This document shows, one piece after another, positions 1 to 9,668 of a stretch of 64,000 nt of DNA. The notes under the pieces were generated by a model. The model was given only the letters and a program-made list of their open reading frames with translations. It had not been told where the DNA came from and ran no database searches. This DNA comes from Acidobacteriaceae bacterium. Lineage in GTDB: Bacteria > Acidobacteriota > Terriglobia > Terriglobales > Acidobacteriaceae. The stretch's first letter is position 1, and the number at the start of each line of letters is the position of its first letter. The stretch lies in NCBI GenBank assembly GCA_025350325.1, contig JANXYB010000046.1:1-64000 (forward strand), given 5' to 3'. A program made the translations under genes and the position numbers.

Positions 1-2346
1 CGGCGATCCAAATAGCTGATACGCGTAGTACTGCGGGTACGGCTCTGGCGTCGAGCCGGCCGAATGCAGGCAATCCATGTTGCTGTCGCGCACCCCGATC
101 ATGCAGAACCATGGGTATGCAGAACCAGCAAAGTAGACCAGCTTATTCGGAACCTTCGATGCACCGTTGTAAACGGAGTCGAGCATATCCGTCACGTAGA
201 GTGTGTTCCACAACGGAGCGAAAGTGGCGTCGTTGCGGCAACAATCCTTGAAGAAAGCCCAATTTGTATTGAACTCTGAGACGTAGACAGGCGTGTTTGC
301 TCCGCCAGGCTGTTTACCGGCCGCTACCTGGGCGAGGACCTTGACGTAGTTAGCATTGGCCCCGGTGCTTGGGTCTTGCGTGGCTTCATAGAGCGACGGT
401 ATGCCCGTGTAGGTGTTCCATTGCGCTTCAAGTTGACCGGCTCCATAAATGTACTGATGGTAGCTGACGAAATCGACATACGGCGCCGTCGATGGGTTCG
501 TGAGCAGAGTTGAAAGCCAGAGTTGCGAGTAGCCAGAAAGTACCGGCCCGCCGATGCGAATTGTCTTTCCATCTTGAGCGGCCTGATTCTTCATTGCCGG
601 TGCCGCAGATGAATAAATGTTCATATATGTAGAAAGGTGGTCTGCAGTCGAACACATACCGGTCGCGTTCGGTTCATTCCAGATTTCGTAATCCTGCACC
701 ACTCCGGGAAATGTGCTGTCCATGTGCGCAACATAGGCGGTAACAATTTGCGTCCATTGGCTCACATTGGTTGGAGCCGCGAAGGCACTACCGGCGCACA
801 GCCCCGAGGTGGGTTGGAGCCACGTGGGCGATTGGTTGAGTTGCAGCATAGCGTGTTGTCCACTGGCCTGGATGGAGGATATAAACGGATCGATCTTGGT
901 CCAGTCGGGGGTCTGCGTCGCGAATACGGGTGCAATCTGAGCCGAGATACGGGCAGTCGTGACGCCTGCATCCGTAAGCAGATTCCTTTCGTCAGCGGTA
1001 CGCAAAGATTCGCCTCGACCGTATCCAAATATCGAAGAGGGAATTGGGGCTGTGCTGTTCGCGCGCGAGTTGAAATCCGCGGAGATGGACGAAAAAACGG
1101 TTACAACGGCGCCGGAAGTCTTATTCAAAGTAGTGTCTGTGGTTCTGATGGTGTGTTTGCCGGGCGTAGCAGGGGCTGTGTAGACGCCACTCACGTTAAT
1201 AGTGCCTACGGTTCCGTTGCCTCCAGGAATATTGTCTACGGTGTAAGGAACTGTTCGACTATCGGGAACCCGGCAGATCTGCGCCTGAAAACTTTGCTGA
1301 GCCCCTGTCGGAATCGATGCGACGAAGGGATAAATCTCAAAGGTCGGGCTGGTCGTGACATTCGCTACTGCAACGCCCAAAACGCTGCTAGATGCCTGAC
1401 TGATTGCCTTGATGCGGTGTGTCCCGCCAAATGGTGGAGCGGTATAGAAACCGGATTGCGAAATCGTCCCGACAGTAGAATTTCCGGTGAGAACATTGTC
1501 GACGTACCACGACACCGCAGTGTTGCTCTCTCCCGTAACAAGCGAGCTGAATTGCTGCGTTTCAGAGGGGAGCATGCAGGGCGCGGGCGGCGTGATGGCG
1601 ACGCTCGGCGCGTGAGTGCCGGAGATTCCGGTGCCCTGGAGAGGGATTACGATCGGGCTACCCACAGCGTTCTCCGCGATGGTGAGGTTGGCAGTGCGCT
1701 TGCCTAGAGCCTGCGGATCGAACGAAACTTGAACCGTGCAGCTGGCTCCCGCTGCCAGAGTGCCAGTGCCATTACCGTTGCCGCAATTTGTAGTGTAAGG
1801 ATAATCCGCAGTGGAACTGATGGAATTGAATGTTAAAGGGACCGTCTGATTGTTGGTGATTGTTACCGGCTGAGGTGTGCTCGGCGTCATCACAATCTGA
1901 TTATTAAAATAATATCCACCTACTTTTGGGGTATAGACCACCGAGCCTGCACCGCTTCCGCTGGTAGCCGTCCCGTTCCCGGTCAGCGAAATCACCTGCG
2001 GTGAATTTGTGGCGTTGTCGCTAATCGTTAGGCTTCCAGGATAATACTTTACCGCGACGGGGCTGAACGTCACATTGACAGTACAACTCTGGTTCGGGCC
2101 AAGCGTTGCTCCACAGTTGCTCGTGTAGGCATAAGGAGACGCGGTCTGAATGCTGGACACACTCAACGTGCCAGATTGATTGTTGTCGATTGTGACGCTG
2201 AGGGGAGCGCTGGTTGTTCCTTCTGTCTGATTAGGGAATGCAAGGAGCCTTGGATGAACAGAAATATTTTGGCCTTGCACTGCCCCACCCAGCAGAAATG
2301 CGGCAAGCAGACACGGCAAGATGCGGATGAGAAGAAAAGTTCGCAA
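1..2346 (-). CDS. Secreted glycoside-hydrolase-like protein with N-terminal choice-of-anchor-D/Ig-like repeats (partial, runs off left edge)
   Basis: Open minus frame from TTG at 2346 (GGAGAG upstream) to position 1, missing from the ORF track because it has no stop in the window. Reads LRTFLLIRILPCLLAAFLLGGAVQGQNISVHP..., then Ig-like repeats, then ...QDYEIWNEPNATG...VDFVSYHQY... typical of TIM-barrel glycosidases. Confidence 0.8.
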   Translation of the reverse strand, partial: MRTFLLIRILPCLLAAFLLGGAVQGQNISVHPRLLAFPNQTEGTTSAPLSVTIDNNQSGTLSVSSIQTASPYAYTSNCGATLGPNQSCTVNVTFSPVAVKYYPGSLTISDNATNSPQVISLTGNGTATSGSGAGSVVYTPKVGGYYFNNQIVMTPSTPQPVTITNNQTVPLTFNSISSTADYPYTTNCGNGNGTGTLAAGASCTVQVSFDPQALGKRTANLTIAENAVGSPIVIPLQGTGISGTHAPSVAITPPAPCMLPSETQQFSSLVTGESNTAVSWYVDNVLTGNSTVGTISQSGFYTAPPFGGTHRIKAISQASSSVLGVAVANVTTSPTFEIYPFVASIPTGAQQSFQAQICRVPDSRTVPYTVDNIPGGNGTVGTINVSGVYTAPATPGKHTIRTTDTTLNKTSGAVVTVFSSISADFNSRANSTAPIPSSIFGYGRGESLRTADERNLLTDAGVTTARISAQIAPVFATQTPDWTKIDPFISSIQASGQHAMLQLNQSPTWLQPTSGLCAGSAFAAPTNVSQWTQIVTAYVAHMDSTFPGVVQDYEIWNEPNATGMCSTADHLSTYMNIYSSAAPAMKNQAAQDGKTIRIGGPVLSGYSQLWLSTLLTNPSTAPYVDFVSYHQYIYGAGQLEAQWNTYTGIPSLYEATQDPSTGANANYVKVLAQVAAGKQPGGANTPVYVSEFNTNWAFFKDCCRNDATFAPLWNTLYVTDMLDSVYNGASKVPNKLVYFAGSAYPWFCMIGVRDSNMDCLHSAGSTPEPYPQYYAYQLFGSP

Positions 2347-2656
2347 GAGACTCTCCAGACTGGGATGTCAATCGTTCCGATTGATCGAAAAAGTGATTAC
2401 AAATGGGCGAAGGCATTCATTCTTAAAATCGGGGACAGCTTCGAGCGTCACCGGCCTACGCACTACGCCTCACACTAATTTTCGATGCCCTGTCAGGATG
2501 CCAAGTTGGTTGGCTTACAGATCTGAAGCTGGCTCGTCCAACAAAATTGGCAGCATCCTGGCAATCCATTACGAGCAAATACGCATCCCATGTACAATCT
2601 GCCAACCTAAAATGTTAGACAGAAACATTTGATGCAAACGAAAGGCCCTTTTCAAT

Positions 2657-4921
2657 ATGCGTGTGTTCAGGCTCAGTATTTTCCCGGTTCTACTGGTTCT
2701 TTTCACACTTCTTGCAGGATGCGGAGGGTTTCACGGCGTCGTCACTCCGACGCTAACATCGATCTCTCCTGCAACGGTAGCAGCCGGCAGCGCCGGGTTC
2801 ACCCTGACTGCCACGGGCACAAATTTCACTGCGGGCACTGAAATTCTGTGGGACGGTATTGCACAACCCACTAAAGTTGTATCCCCCACGCAGCTCACTA
2901 CATCGATCTCAGCCGCACAGATTGCGAGTGCAGGCATCGTTGCGGTGCGCGTGATGAAGGCTGACACAACGACTTCAGGCGTAATCGATTTCACCATCAC
3001 AGGTACCGGAGGCGGCGGCGGCAGCACGTACAGCCTGACTTCTATATCGCCGAGTTCCATAGCGTCGGGCAGCCCGGCCTTTACGTTGACCGCCACAGGT
3101 GTTGGCTTCGTGAATGGCGACTCGATCACGCTCGATGGTGTCGCGATCACAACGAGCTTCGATTCTGCGACGCAATTGCACGCAACCATCCCCGCGACGA
3201 ATGTTGTTGCGGCGGGTACGATTAGTGTCGGCGTCATTGACGCAGCCAAAAATGCGACGAATCAACTTCCACTGACCGTCACAGGTACATCGGGAGCTAC
3301 GCCTCCCACGCTCACCTCATTAAGCCCATCGACGGCGCCTAGCATTGTGAATCCCAGCGCTTCGACTGCGCCTCTGACGCTAACAGCGAACGGGACGGGT
3401 TTTGTAAGCGGAAGCAAGGTGTTGTGGAACGGCGTGCCGATGACGACCACATTTGTGTCAAGCACGCAGTTGACTGCCAGCATTCCTGCGACAGAATTCG
3501 GGACGGCTCAGATAGGTACGTCGTTCGTCTTCGTGCTAAATCCCGACAGCACCGTCTCTGCTGAATTGCCTTTCACTATCACCGTCTCCCCATCGCAAAA
3601 CCCAACTCTTGTTTCTGCATTGAACGCCGCGCCGCCTAGCGGCACGAATCATTCGTCGGTAGGTGACCCCGCATTCACCATGTATTTGACAGGCACGCTT
3701 TTCGCGTCAGGTGCTGTAGCTAATTTCGGCACCACGGCCCTGGCGACCACGTACGTAAGCAGTACCCAATTGACTGCGCAAGTGCCGGCATCGTTGCTGA
3801 CAGCAGTCTCCCAGGTGCCTATAACCGTTAAGAACACGAGTTCCGCGGCATCCAATCCGGTCCCGTATCTGATTGGCCTCAACACTTTGTTCAACGAGGT
3901 TAGTGATGTGGTGTGGGACAGTCGGCAAAATCTGCTCTACATCACTATTCCGAGTACCGCAACCAAGACCCCTGACACGGTCATGGCCGTCAGCCCGCTT
4001 CACTTGACGGCGCCTACATGGACCTATCAGGCGCCTGCAGGCAGCAATCCTGATCGTTTGGCATTGTCGGCCGACGGAAAGTATCTCTACGTCGGACTCG
4101 ATCACAGCAGCTCGGTACAGCAGTTGATATTGCAAGGCAGTCAGAAACCTACGGCTGGCAACTCCATCTCACTGGGCACTTACTATGCGATCGATTTACA
4201 AGTCTCGCCGCAAAACTCCAGCACCATTGCGGTCGCCAGGGGCAGTTCCACTTCGATTGGCCTGGCACAGGGCGGCGTTGCGATCTACGACGGTACCGTG
4301 CAGCGGCCTCAAATAGTTGATCCGACGACACAATCGGGTGACGTGCTGATCGACTCGATTCAATGGAGCGCGGACGCCACAAAGATCTACGCGGCAAATA
4401 ACGAGAACCTGAGGGGCTTCGGTGACCTTTATGATCTCGCTGTTTCCACCACTGGAGTCACGCTGGCGACAGACTATCCGGGAGTGTTCACCAATCCCAA
4501 CCCGTACATCCACTTCGACGCCACGACCGGGCAGGTCTACGGCGACGATGGTCTGGTGGTGAATCCCACCACCGGGGTGCAAACGGGGAATTACGTTGCA
4601 GGTGGAATCATGATCCCCGATCCCACTCTTGGGCTGGCATACTTTGTAGGCCAACCTGCCACCAACGCCAATCAGGTTGCCTACGAGGTGCAGTCTTTCA
4701 ATCTGACTACCTTTGCGCCCGTCGCTACATTGCAGCTTTTCCAGGTTGAAGGCATTCCGCAGCACATAGTTCGCTGGCATTTGACTAACCAGCAACCGAT
4801 CGTGGATGGGTTGGCATTCACTACAAAGAAGCTAACGAATTGCACCTTCTCACCGTGCAGTGTGGGAGACGGTAGACTGTACGTCATCTTTGGACCGTTT
4901 GTAACGCAGACAGTGCCGTAG
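2657..4921 (+). CDS. IPT/TIG-repeat lipoprotein with C-terminal beta-propeller-like region
   Basis: Lipobox LLAGCGG; repeated 'PTLTSISPATVAAGSAGFTLTATGTNF' TIG units; C-terminal propeller-like region. Confidence 0.85.
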   Translation: MRVFRLSIFPVLLVLFTLLAGCGGFHGVVTPTLTSISPATVAAGSAGFTLTATGTNFTAGTEILWDGIAQPTKVVSPTQLTTSISAAQIASAGIVAVRVMKADTTTSGVIDFTITGTGGGGGSTYSLTSISPSSIASGSPAFTLTATGVGFVNGDSITLDGVAITTSFDSATQLHATIPATNVVAAGTISVGVIDAAKNATNQLPLTVTGTSGATPPTLTSLSPSTAPSIVNPSASTAPLTLTANGTGFVSGSKVLWNGVPMTTTFVSSTQLTASIPATEFGTAQIGTSFVFVLNPDSTVSAELPFTITVSPSQNPTLVSALNAAPPSGTNHSSVGDPAFTMYLTGTLFASGAVANFGTTALATTYVSSTQLTAQVPASLLTAVSQVPITVKNTSSAASNPVPYLIGLNTLFNEVSDVVWDSRQNLLYITIPSTATKTPDTVMAVSPLHLTAPTWTYQAPAGSNPDRLALSADGKYLYVGLDHSSSVQQLILQGSQKPTAGNSISLGTYYAIDLQVSPQNSSTIAVARGSSTSIGLAQGGVAIYDGTVQRPQIVDPTTQSGDVLIDSIQWSADATKIYAANNENLRGFGDLYDLAVSTTGVTLATDYPGVFTNPNPYIHFDATTGQVYGDDGLVVNPTTGVQTGNYVAGGIMIPDPTLGLAYFVGQPATNANQVAYEVQSFNLTTFAPVATLQLFQVEGIPQHIVRWHLTNQQPIVDGLAFTTKKLTNCTFSPCSVGDGRLYVIFGPFVTQTVP

Positions 4922-5112
4922 GCACTGCTTGGATACTTGGCACGGCAGGGTGCCGGCCCGACAGGAGTGGGGTAACTCTTTGTTGGGCTGGTGCCACTGA
5001 TTTCAGATTCATTCCGGCATGGGGTTGCCGAAGCTAGGCGATTCCGCAAACAGTAGAAATATGAGCGGATCCTCTTTGCTGGCTTTTTGCAAGATTTTCT
5101 CAGGAGTATTGC

Positions 5113-5670
5113 GTGAGACAAAGAATAGTTATCCTTGGTGCTTTTCTTCTCTCTTCAATATGCGCATTTGGGCAGGTAGTTCCCGAAGCCACAGCGGGCT
5201 CTGCACCTTTGTCAGTTGGAGTTTTCTATAGTTTCTTCGAGTCAGGTTATGCGTCGACCAAGCTTAGTGGAATCGGTACCTATGTCGATTTCTCCCCACT
5301 GATCAATGGAAATCTCGGAGTCGAAGGAGAAGCACGCTGGTTGGTGCTGGGCTCGTCGCATAATTTTAGCGAGTATCACTATCTAGTCGGACCCCGCTAT
5401 CGTATCTATCCAGGGGAGCACTACCAACCGTATGTGAAGTTTTTAGTCGGCGCAGGTGAAATCAACTTTCCCTATCAGCTTGCTCACGGTGGCTACTTCG
5501 CTATGGCGCCCGGCGGCGGGCTAGAGTATGAGAACGCGGGGCGCTGGAAGCTGCGCGTTGATTATGAATATCAGATTTGGCCAGACGGACTTGGTATCCC
5601 CGGACTTACCAAAGGCTCAGTGAAACCTAATGGAGTGAGTGCAGGAATCTCTTACCGCTTGTTTAAATAA
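5113..5670 (+). CDS. Outer-membrane beta-barrel protein
   Basis: Signal peptide MRQRIVILGAFLLSSICAFGQ; alternating aromatic strands; C-terminal SYRLFK. Confidence 0.75.
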   Translation: MRQRIVILGAFLLSSICAFGQVVPEATAGSAPLSVGVFYSFFESGYASTKLSGIGTYVDFSPLINGNLGVEGEARWLVLGSSHNFSEYHYLVGPRYRIYPGEHYQPYVKFLVGAGEINFPYQLAHGGYFAMAPGGGLEYENAGRWKLRVDYEYQIWPDGLGIPGLTKGSVKPNGVSAGISYRLFK

Positions 5671-5733
5671 CCCCGTGCTCAATATGTTTTTAACCATCGC
5701 AATGCGCGGTCTTTTCGCAGAAATATATGAGGA

Positions 5734-7158
5734 ATGACGGTGCCAAGAAAAACCCTCATCGACGTGGAACTTTCAAACCCAAGCCAGGTGAAATCCAAAG
5801 TCGCTCGTGCCGTCATCGCCGCATTGGCTAAAGAATGCAAGTCGTATTGCATGCTTTCAGGATATGAGAATCTTCCCGACTCGTTCGATACCGACATCGA
5901 TTTCATGGTCAACAACCAAGATTTCGAGCGAATGCCGCAAATTATCCAACAGGTCGCTCTCCAGACCAACACACGTCTTTTTCATTCTGTCGAGCATGAG
6001 ATTACCGCTCGGTCCTATTCGCTGGCAGCGCAATCAGGATCTCAGATGACTGTTGTACAGCCTGATTCGACGTGCGACTACCGTCACTTCGGGTCGCTTT
6101 GGCTGCGCGCCGATGAAGTGCTCGCTGCAAGGATATGGCACCCTCGTGGCTTCTACATACCTGCGCCTGCTCATGAGTTTGCCTATTATCTGATCAAGCG
6201 GCTCAACAAGCGTTCCATCAGCCCTGAACATGGCTTGAAACTTCATCGCTTGTATTTGGAAGATCAGGCAGGATGCGATCGCATGATCGCTCGCTTCTGG
6301 AAAGGAACTCAACAGAGCCGCATTCGTGAGATGGCCGTTTCGAATGACTGGACGAAAATGTCTTTGTCGCTCGAGGCGGTTCGCAGCGAGCTCACACAAA
6401 ACACTGGAGAATCGGCTTCAGAGAAGCTGGCATTCAGTTCCCGCCACGCGGTCCACTTCATGCGGCGCATGACACAGCCGACCGGGGGATGGATCGCACT
6501 TATTGGCCCCGATGGGTCGGGCAAGTCGGCGATCATCGGCGCCATCAGTCAGCAATTCACAGCCGCTTATAGAGAAGTCAAGTTGTATCACCTTCGTCCC
6601 AAGAGTCTTCGCCGAAAAACTTCTTCAGGAACTGCCGTAACTGATCCTCATGGCCGCCCGCCGCGAGGCCTGCTGGCGTCTTTGGCGAAAGTCGTAGATC
6701 TTGCTGTCGATTATTTCGTCGGATATTTCTTCCAGATCGCGCCAGCAATGCGGCGATCTCACCTCATTATTTTTGATCGCTACATCTACGATTTGATTGT
6801 CGACAGCAAGCGTATACGCTATGGTGGGCCGGCATGGCTGCTTCGCTTTGTTGGGCGCATCATACCGCGACCTGATCTGGTGATTCTGCTCGACGCTCCC
6901 GCTGAGACTCTATGGTCGCGGAAGCAGGAAGTGCCTTTTGAAGAGGTTGTGCGGCAACGTGCTGCGTACCTTGACGTGGCACGCAATCTTTCTTCGGCAG
7001 TGATCGTGAATGCGGCTCAGCCGCTTCCCGCCGTGATTCACGATGTTGACCGTGCCATCGTCGACCACTTCGCTCGCCGCGCCGCGACACGCTTGCACCT
7101 GCAACTCCCAGAGCTGCGGGCAAATGAAATTGAGGTCGACGCCGCGAGCCAATGGTGA
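5734..7158 (+). CDS. Nucleotidyltransferase-like / thymidylate-kinase-like P-loop fusion protein
   Basis: N-terminal DTDIDFMV motif; Walker A LIGPDGSGKS; DRYIYD motif as in dTMP-kinase-like proteins. Confidence 0.75.
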   Translation: MTVPRKTLIDVELSNPSQVKSKVARAVIAALAKECKSYCMLSGYENLPDSFDTDIDFMVNNQDFERMPQIIQQVALQTNTRLFHSVEHEITARSYSLAAQSGSQMTVVQPDSTCDYRHFGSLWLRADEVLAARIWHPRGFYIPAPAHEFAYYLIKRLNKRSISPEHGLKLHRLYLEDQAGCDRMIARFWKGTQQSRIREMAVSNDWTKMSLSLEAVRSELTQNTGESASEKLAFSSRHAVHFMRRMTQPTGGWIALIGPDGSGKSAIIGAISQQFTAAYREVKLYHLRPKSLRRKTSSGTAVTDPHGRPPRGLLASLAKVVDLAVDYFVGYFFQIAPAMRRSHLIIFDRYIYDLIVDSKRIRYGGPAWLLRFVGRIIPRPDLVILLDAPAETLWSRKQEVPFEEVVRQRAAYLDVARNLSSAVIVNAAQPLPAVIHDVDRAIVDHFARRAATRLHLQLPELRANEIEVDAASQW

Positions 7159-8282
7159 CATCGATTGAAGCCCCGCCTCTGCTGTCCACCGCAGATGCCT
7201 TACGAATCGCCTTTCCTGCACAGTCTGTTTCCGATGCGACGGTCGACGAGCGGCGAGTTTGCGTGATTGCGCAAGGTGTCGAGCCACGCTGGATTATCCT
7301 TGGCGATACGCGTAAAGCCTCCTCAGTACTCAGTAGTTGGAAGCCTTGGAATCTCAGTTCGCGGGTTAAGTGGAGCGCAGTGCAGATCGCTGCCTATCTC
7401 AAATTACTGCCAAATGTTCCTGGCGTACAGAGCGCTTCTTACCCTATCGACTACTCGTACTGGCTTCAGAATCTGGCGGGATTCTCGCGCGACTGGAATA
7501 CGGTCATTCATGTCGGCAACTCGTCTCATACGCGCAAAGCGATATTGTTCTTCATTGCAGAAGACGGACGCGTCAAATTTGCAGCGAAGGTCCCGATCGT
7601 TCATGGAGCCGCGGATGCAATTCTCAATGAGTCGGCAATGCTCAGGCGTTTGAGGGCCTATGAATATCTGCCAAAGGTTCTATTTGAAGACGCTGCGCGG
7701 GGTATAGCGGTCCAAACGTGGTTGGAAGGGAAGCCGGTCTCGCGAGGCTTTACACCGGCACATCTAAATCTTCTCAACAGCCTCGTCAATCCCGGCGATA
7801 CTGCGCGTGTCTCTGACTTTCAGTTTGAGAGCAAAGCCGAACTCGATGCGTTGGATCATCCCTTTGATCGTTCAGTTTTTGATCGCGCTCTGGAAATGCT
7901 TGATTACGATCAACCGCTGCAGGGCTTCATTGAACATCGCGACTTTGCGCCGTGGAATCTCAAGTGGCTCCCTACGGGCACCCTCGGCCTTCTTGATTGG
8001 GAATGGTCTGTGTCGCACAGTCTCCCGTGGCAGGACATCTGCCGAATGTTTTACCTTGATGACGTTCATTTCAACGGGCCCGGAACGGTTTGGCAGACAA
8101 TGACGAGTAACAGACTTTTGCAGGACTATTGCCGGAAGTTTGAAGTTCCTCGCGCAGCGCTGCCCCCCCTCACAATGCGATACCTGCTGCGTGCTTTCGC
8201 CATGGATTGGGCATGCGGCAATGACCGTCTCGCGCGTTACAGCTTCAGTCAGATTAAAGAGCTCTTGCAGGTGTCAACGTAA
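7152..8282 (+). CDS. Aminoglycoside-phosphotransferase-fold (APH-like) protein
   Basis: IEHRDFAPWNLKW and GLLDWEWS match the APH catalytic loop and Mg-binding motif; start overlaps the upstream stop (7152-7158). Confidence 0.75.
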   Translation: MVTSIEAPPLLSTADALRIAFPAQSVSDATVDERRVCVIAQGVEPRWIILGDTRKASSVLSSWKPWNLSSRVKWSAVQIAAYLKLLPNVPGVQSASYPIDYSYWLQNLAGFSRDWNTVIHVGNSSHTRKAILFFIAEDGRVKFAAKVPIVHGAADAILNESAMLRRLRAYEYLPKVLFEDAARGIAVQTWLEGKPVSRGFTPAHLNLLNSLVNPGDTARVSDFQFESKAELDALDHPFDRSVFDRALEMLDYDQPLQGFIEHRDFAPWNLKWLPTGTLGLLDWEWSVSHSLPWQDICRMFYLDDVHFNGPGTVWQTMTSNRLLQDYCRKFEVPRAALPPLTMRYLLRAFAMDWACGNDRLARYSFSQIKELLQVST

Positions 8283-9668
8283 TTTAGTTTGATTTATATC
8301 CTTACGGTTCTTGGTTGAGCGCCCCGACTCTTTCGCATTTGGAAAGATGTATGAGTGACGGCGTTGACGCATAGAAAGGCCTGATCTACACGAGCGTCAT
8401 GGCTAATTCGATAGGAAATTAAAGGGCATCCGACGTCACCGACAACTTCATCTACTTGCTGAATATTCCTGGCCGAGCCCAATCAGATATCCGATATCCC
8501 TGCTAGTTCAGCTATGCAGCGGACTTCGCCCAGAAAGTAGAGGCGACGATGGTTTATGGTGCGCCAGTAGGAAGTAGGTCGCGTGGGGCTAAAAAGTCTC
8601 GTAATTCGGGATTAAGTTCGAAATGAAAGGTTGCACGAAGCTCAGAAGATTTGTATGATTCTCGAAACGTTCAAAATACGGGTCACCGGAAAAATCTGGG
8701 TGACTCGGCACGAGCAATGATTGTAATCGCATTCCTGGCAGGGGTTGTTTGGCTCCTTCTGTGGCTGGTTGTTTCACATTTATAAGGACTTAATCCTAGC
8801 GGTCTCTAAGCTGAGCGTAGCCCTAGAACTGGGCGCGGCACTGTGGAAGCGCAAGAATTGCTCTTTTTAGTCGGTTTGCTGACTGTTTAGTTGTTCCCAT
8901 TTCTTGCATTGGACACGCTTCGGTGGCTGTGTTGTGCCACTCAGAAAGCAGTCCACGGCCTGGATTACCGCTTCATGCGGCCCGATTCGCGCCTACCTGC
9001 ACAGAATGCCTCGGTTAATCCAAATACCAAAGAGGCATTTTGGGCAACTCATTTATCTCGTCTTTTTCGATTCTCGCTACCTTGGCCTCGGCCCGCGCTT
9101 CCGAATGTATGGAACGCCCAAAGTCGGGTGGCATACATATAGATAGATGCGCAAAACTAGCACCCAGCGTTGCCTCAACCCAAAAAAATGTCACTTTAAT
9201 AATTTCATGGGCCTCTGGGGACCGGTTCGTTAAGCGCTCGAGTCAGCCATTGTCGCAACCCGCAGCCCCATACATTAAGCTCCATCCCCCCCGTAAACGC
9301 GATAAATCGCGTGACTTAGAAGGAACCGACGGTCGTTTGCGCGGGCAAGGAAATAGAATTGGCCCGGCACTATTCAGGTTAGTGCGCTCCGCCGGCCTCT
9401 ACGCACCGAGCAAGAGGCGGTCCCCGTTTATGCCAAGCCCAAAGGGCGTTTTGGTCAGTGCCCTTTTATCTCCATTTGCTCAATTGATCGCATTGTGTCC
9501 CAAGTGTTCACCTAAATCGCCTTGGGTTGAGCTTGCTCCAGAAGTGGAAGCGTTACAGAGCGCTCTCTGGATTGCGAATTCAACTCCGTCTTCCCTGGTC
9601 AAAACGGCCAAGGGTATTGAAAACGTTTCTCAACCGATTCCTTCAAATTTTCAACCCGCAGAGGCTCT

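Noticed and set aside
637-1707. 356-aa plus-strand ORF
   Set aside because: Shadow of the minus-strand glycosidase-like gene; low-complexity Arg/Gly composition and no recognisable motifs.
4196-4795. 199-aa minus ORF inside the TIG lipoprotein gene
   Set aside because: Antisense shadow of a clear lipoprotein coding sequence.
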